This document shows, in pieces, positions 62,983-64,000 of a stretch of 64,000 bases of DNA. The stretch's first letter is position 1. Each line of letters opens with the position of its first letter. A model generated the notes under the pieces. The model ran no database searches. It was not told where the DNA came from and saw only the letters and a list, made by a program, of their open reading frames with translations. The stretch comes from Acinetobacter calcoaceticus ANC 3811 (GTDB taxonomy: Bacteria > Pseudomonadota > Gammaproteobacteria > Pseudomonadales > Moraxellaceae): assembly GCF_000399665.1 (NCBI RefSeq), contig NZ_KB976986.1, positions 1,150,240-1,214,239 on the forward strand. Reading direction: 5' to 3'. The translations under genes were made by a program, and so were the position numbers.

Positions 62983-63630
62983 ATGAGTGAAACGCAACAA
63001 AGACAAAAACATCCCCGTCTGTTGCTGAATATCGTTCTAATTATTTTAGAAACTTTCTTTTCATTTATTCTCACCCACGATGGTGTTCTTCGCTTGCAAG
63101 CGAAAAAGTTTATTTCAAACAAAACGACTATTCGTATCAATAGCTATCTACCTTTTTTTGACTTTTATGTTCAATTTACAGAAAAGGGTTTATTGTTCGA
63201 CATCCACTCTTTTGATCGACGTATTGATCTTGAAATCAATAGTACACTTATCGATTTGATTAAGATTTTCGCTTTTTCAAACCAGCGCAGTCTTAAAAAC
63301 ATGCGTATTGATGGTGATGCAGAAACCAAGAAAGAGTTATTAGACTTAATTTCTCATCTTACTCTGCCTAAACTACTAGCTGACTGGAAGCAATGGTTTA
63401 ACACCCCTGATGATGAAGCTGAAGCCCTTGCTTCACGCAAAAGAATTGCCCCATTGCTTGAAAAAATTGATCAACAACGTTCAGAAATCAACTCACTTCA
63501 TGTCGAAATCAAACAATATCAAAATCGAATTACTCGCTTACAGCAGCGTCAACGTAATATTAACTTCGCCTTTGGTATAATTAGCCTAATATTTATTGTT
63601 TATTTCATATATAATTTGTGGGTTGCTTAA
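62983..63630 (+). CDS. Membrane-tailed protein with UbiJ/SCP2-like fold
   Basis: 215 residues. A hydrophobic N-terminal segment (LLLNIVLIILETFFSFIL) is followed by a region (FISNKTTIRINSYLPFF through MRIDGDAETKKELLDLI) with the order of SCP2/UbiJ domains, including the typical R-x-x-GDAE block near residue 107. Residues about 160-190 form a coiled coil (EKIDQQRSEINSLHVEIKQ), as in UbiJ, and the C-terminus is a membrane helix (FGIISLIFIVYFIYNLW). Function unknown; a ubiquinone-accessory-like lipid-binding role is inference. Confidence 0.6.
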   Translation: MSETQQRQKHPRLLLNIVLIILETFFSFILTHDGVLRLQAKKFISNKTTIRINSYLPFFDFYVQFTEKGLLFDIHSFDRRIDLEINSTLIDLIKIFAFSNQRSLKNMRIDGDAETKKELLDLISHLTLPKLLADWKQWFNTPDDEAEALASRKRIAPLLEKIDQQRSEINSLHVEIKQYQNRITRLQQRQRNINFAFGIISLIFIVYFIYNLWVA

Positions 63631-63674
63631 ATTAATTTTTCCCTTTTGTTCCTGCACTTGAATTAAAAATAAAA

Positions 63675-63699
63675 AAACTTGACTATTTTAGTCGGGATT
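63675..63699 (+). promoter_or_regulatory. Type 1 IscR-binding site upstream of iscR
   Basis: Aligned to the type 1 IscR consensus recalled from E. coli, 22 of 25 positions agree, including both GACT/AGTC halves. It overlaps the -35 element of the iscR promoter, so [2Fe-2S]-IscR autorepression is expected. Confidence 0.75.
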
Positions 63700-63707
63700 C
63701 ATAAAAT
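63679..63707 (+). promoter_or_regulatory. iscR promoter
   Basis: TTGACT (63679-63684), 17-base spacer, TAAAAT (63702-63707), 33 bases before the iscR ATG. Confidence 0.78.
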
Positions 63708-63740
63708 CCTATTATCTAGTCTTAACATGTGTATCGAATC

Positions 63741-64000
63741 ATGCGCCTTACAACTCGCGGTCGCTACGCAGTGACTGCTCTACTTGATTTAGCTTTGCAG
63801 CCAACTGAACAAACGATCACGCTCGCCGAAATTGCCGCTCGCCAATCCATTTCAGTTGCTTATTTAGAACAGTTATTCGCAAAACTTAAGCGTCATGGCT
63901 TAGTTTCTAGCGTTCGTGGTGCAAATGGTGGTTATCATTTGGCTCGAAATGCTGATGAAATTACTGTGTTAGAAATTATTGAAGCTGTAAATGAAACTGT
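63741..64000 (+). CDS. iscR: Iron-sulfur cluster regulator IscR (partial)
   Basis: The first 86 residues of an Rrf2-family regulator; the rest lies past the right edge. MRLTTRGRYAVTALLDLAL and the winged helix ITLAEIAARQSISVAYLEQLFAKL/GLVSSVRGANGGYHLAR match IscR. The cluster cysteines are beyond the edge and not visible. The IscR site in its promoter strongly supports the name. The isc assembly operon is expected to follow. Confidence 0.93.
   Translation, partial: MRLTTRGRYAVTALLDLALQPTEQTITLAEIAARQSISVAYLEQLFAKLKRHGLVSSVRGANGGYHLARNADEITVLEIIEAVNET

Noticed and set aside
1..64000. CRISPR arrays, insertion sequences, prophage or integrase genes
   Set aside because: Looked for transposase, integrase and repeat-spacer patterns; none seen by eye.

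Overview
The window reads as core chromosome of an Acinetobacter species, most likely of the A. calcoaceticus-baumannii complex. The evidence is AT-rich gammaproteobacterial DNA, an AlkM/AlkR alkane hydroxylase locus, a fused mannitol-1-phosphate phosphatase/dehydrogenase, Acinetobacter-type aco and cob gene orders, and the prmB-aroC, recR-ybaB and cecR-ybhGFSR clusters. No tRNA, rRNA, CRISPR array, prophage or intact insertion sequence was recognised. The left edge cuts acoB and the right edge cuts iscR.

Layout. 0-5 kb: acetoin dehydrogenase E1 genes (acoB partial, acoA), a divergent extra lipoyl synthase, a GAF/winged-helix regulator and a TenA/PqqC-like protein. 5-7.6 kb: a membrane diguanylate cyclase and an unrecognised protein with a receiver-like N-terminus. 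7.8-14.2 kb: prmB-aroC, then a leftward five-gene run ycgL - membrane protein - moxR - VWA - trpB-like. 14.2-17.9 kb: an AT-rich, less conserved block with small hypothetical genes and a LysR/azoreductase pair, lying between ycgL and rnd. 17.9-24.3 kb: rnd, recR-ybaB, metZ, a PhaC-like alpha/beta hydrolase and a beta-hydroxyacid dehydrogenase. 24.4-30 kb: small hypotheticals, a gene-free stretch with two orphan leftward terminators, a YARHG protein, a HIT protein, a porin, a YidB/DUF937 protein and DUF2797. 30-37 kb: cecR with its divergent ybhGFSR-type exporter, then lpxB. 37-41.5 kb: a Fur-box-preceded FhuE-like receptor with DUF3649/PepSY/DUF3325 partners. 41.6-51.4 kb: TauE, DAHP synthase, cobalamin nucleotide-loop genes interrupted by a lipoprotein histidine acid phosphatase, and mtlD. 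51.4-64 kb: an intergenic region with a near-consensus Fur box, ybaK, an AarF/UbiB-type kinase, two acyl-CoA dehydrogenases, alkM/alkR, ppiD, hupB, a phasin, an SCP2/UbiJ-like membrane protein and iscR.

How the genes work together. The aco genes and local LipA make and lipoylate an acetoin-cleaving 2-oxoacid-dehydrogenase-like complex. AlkM and possibly the dehydrogenase pair feed long-chain substrates into beta-oxidation. The FhuE-like receptor and the PepSY protein suggest ferric siderophore import followed by reduction. CobU/CobT/CobS/CobC complete cobalamin from a corrinoid; no corrin-ring genes are present here. The most original signals are: (i) the Fur box at 51912-51930 with a structured, gene-poor leftward region before mtlD; (ii) paired orphan terminators plus a CRP-like palindrome at 25.1-25.35 kb; (iii) an acyl-CoA dehydrogenase lacking both usual catalytic-glutamate positions next to a complete one; (iv) a solo second-type TrpB in a moxR/VWA operon. 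No clear-cut new multi-gene defence or mobile system was found.
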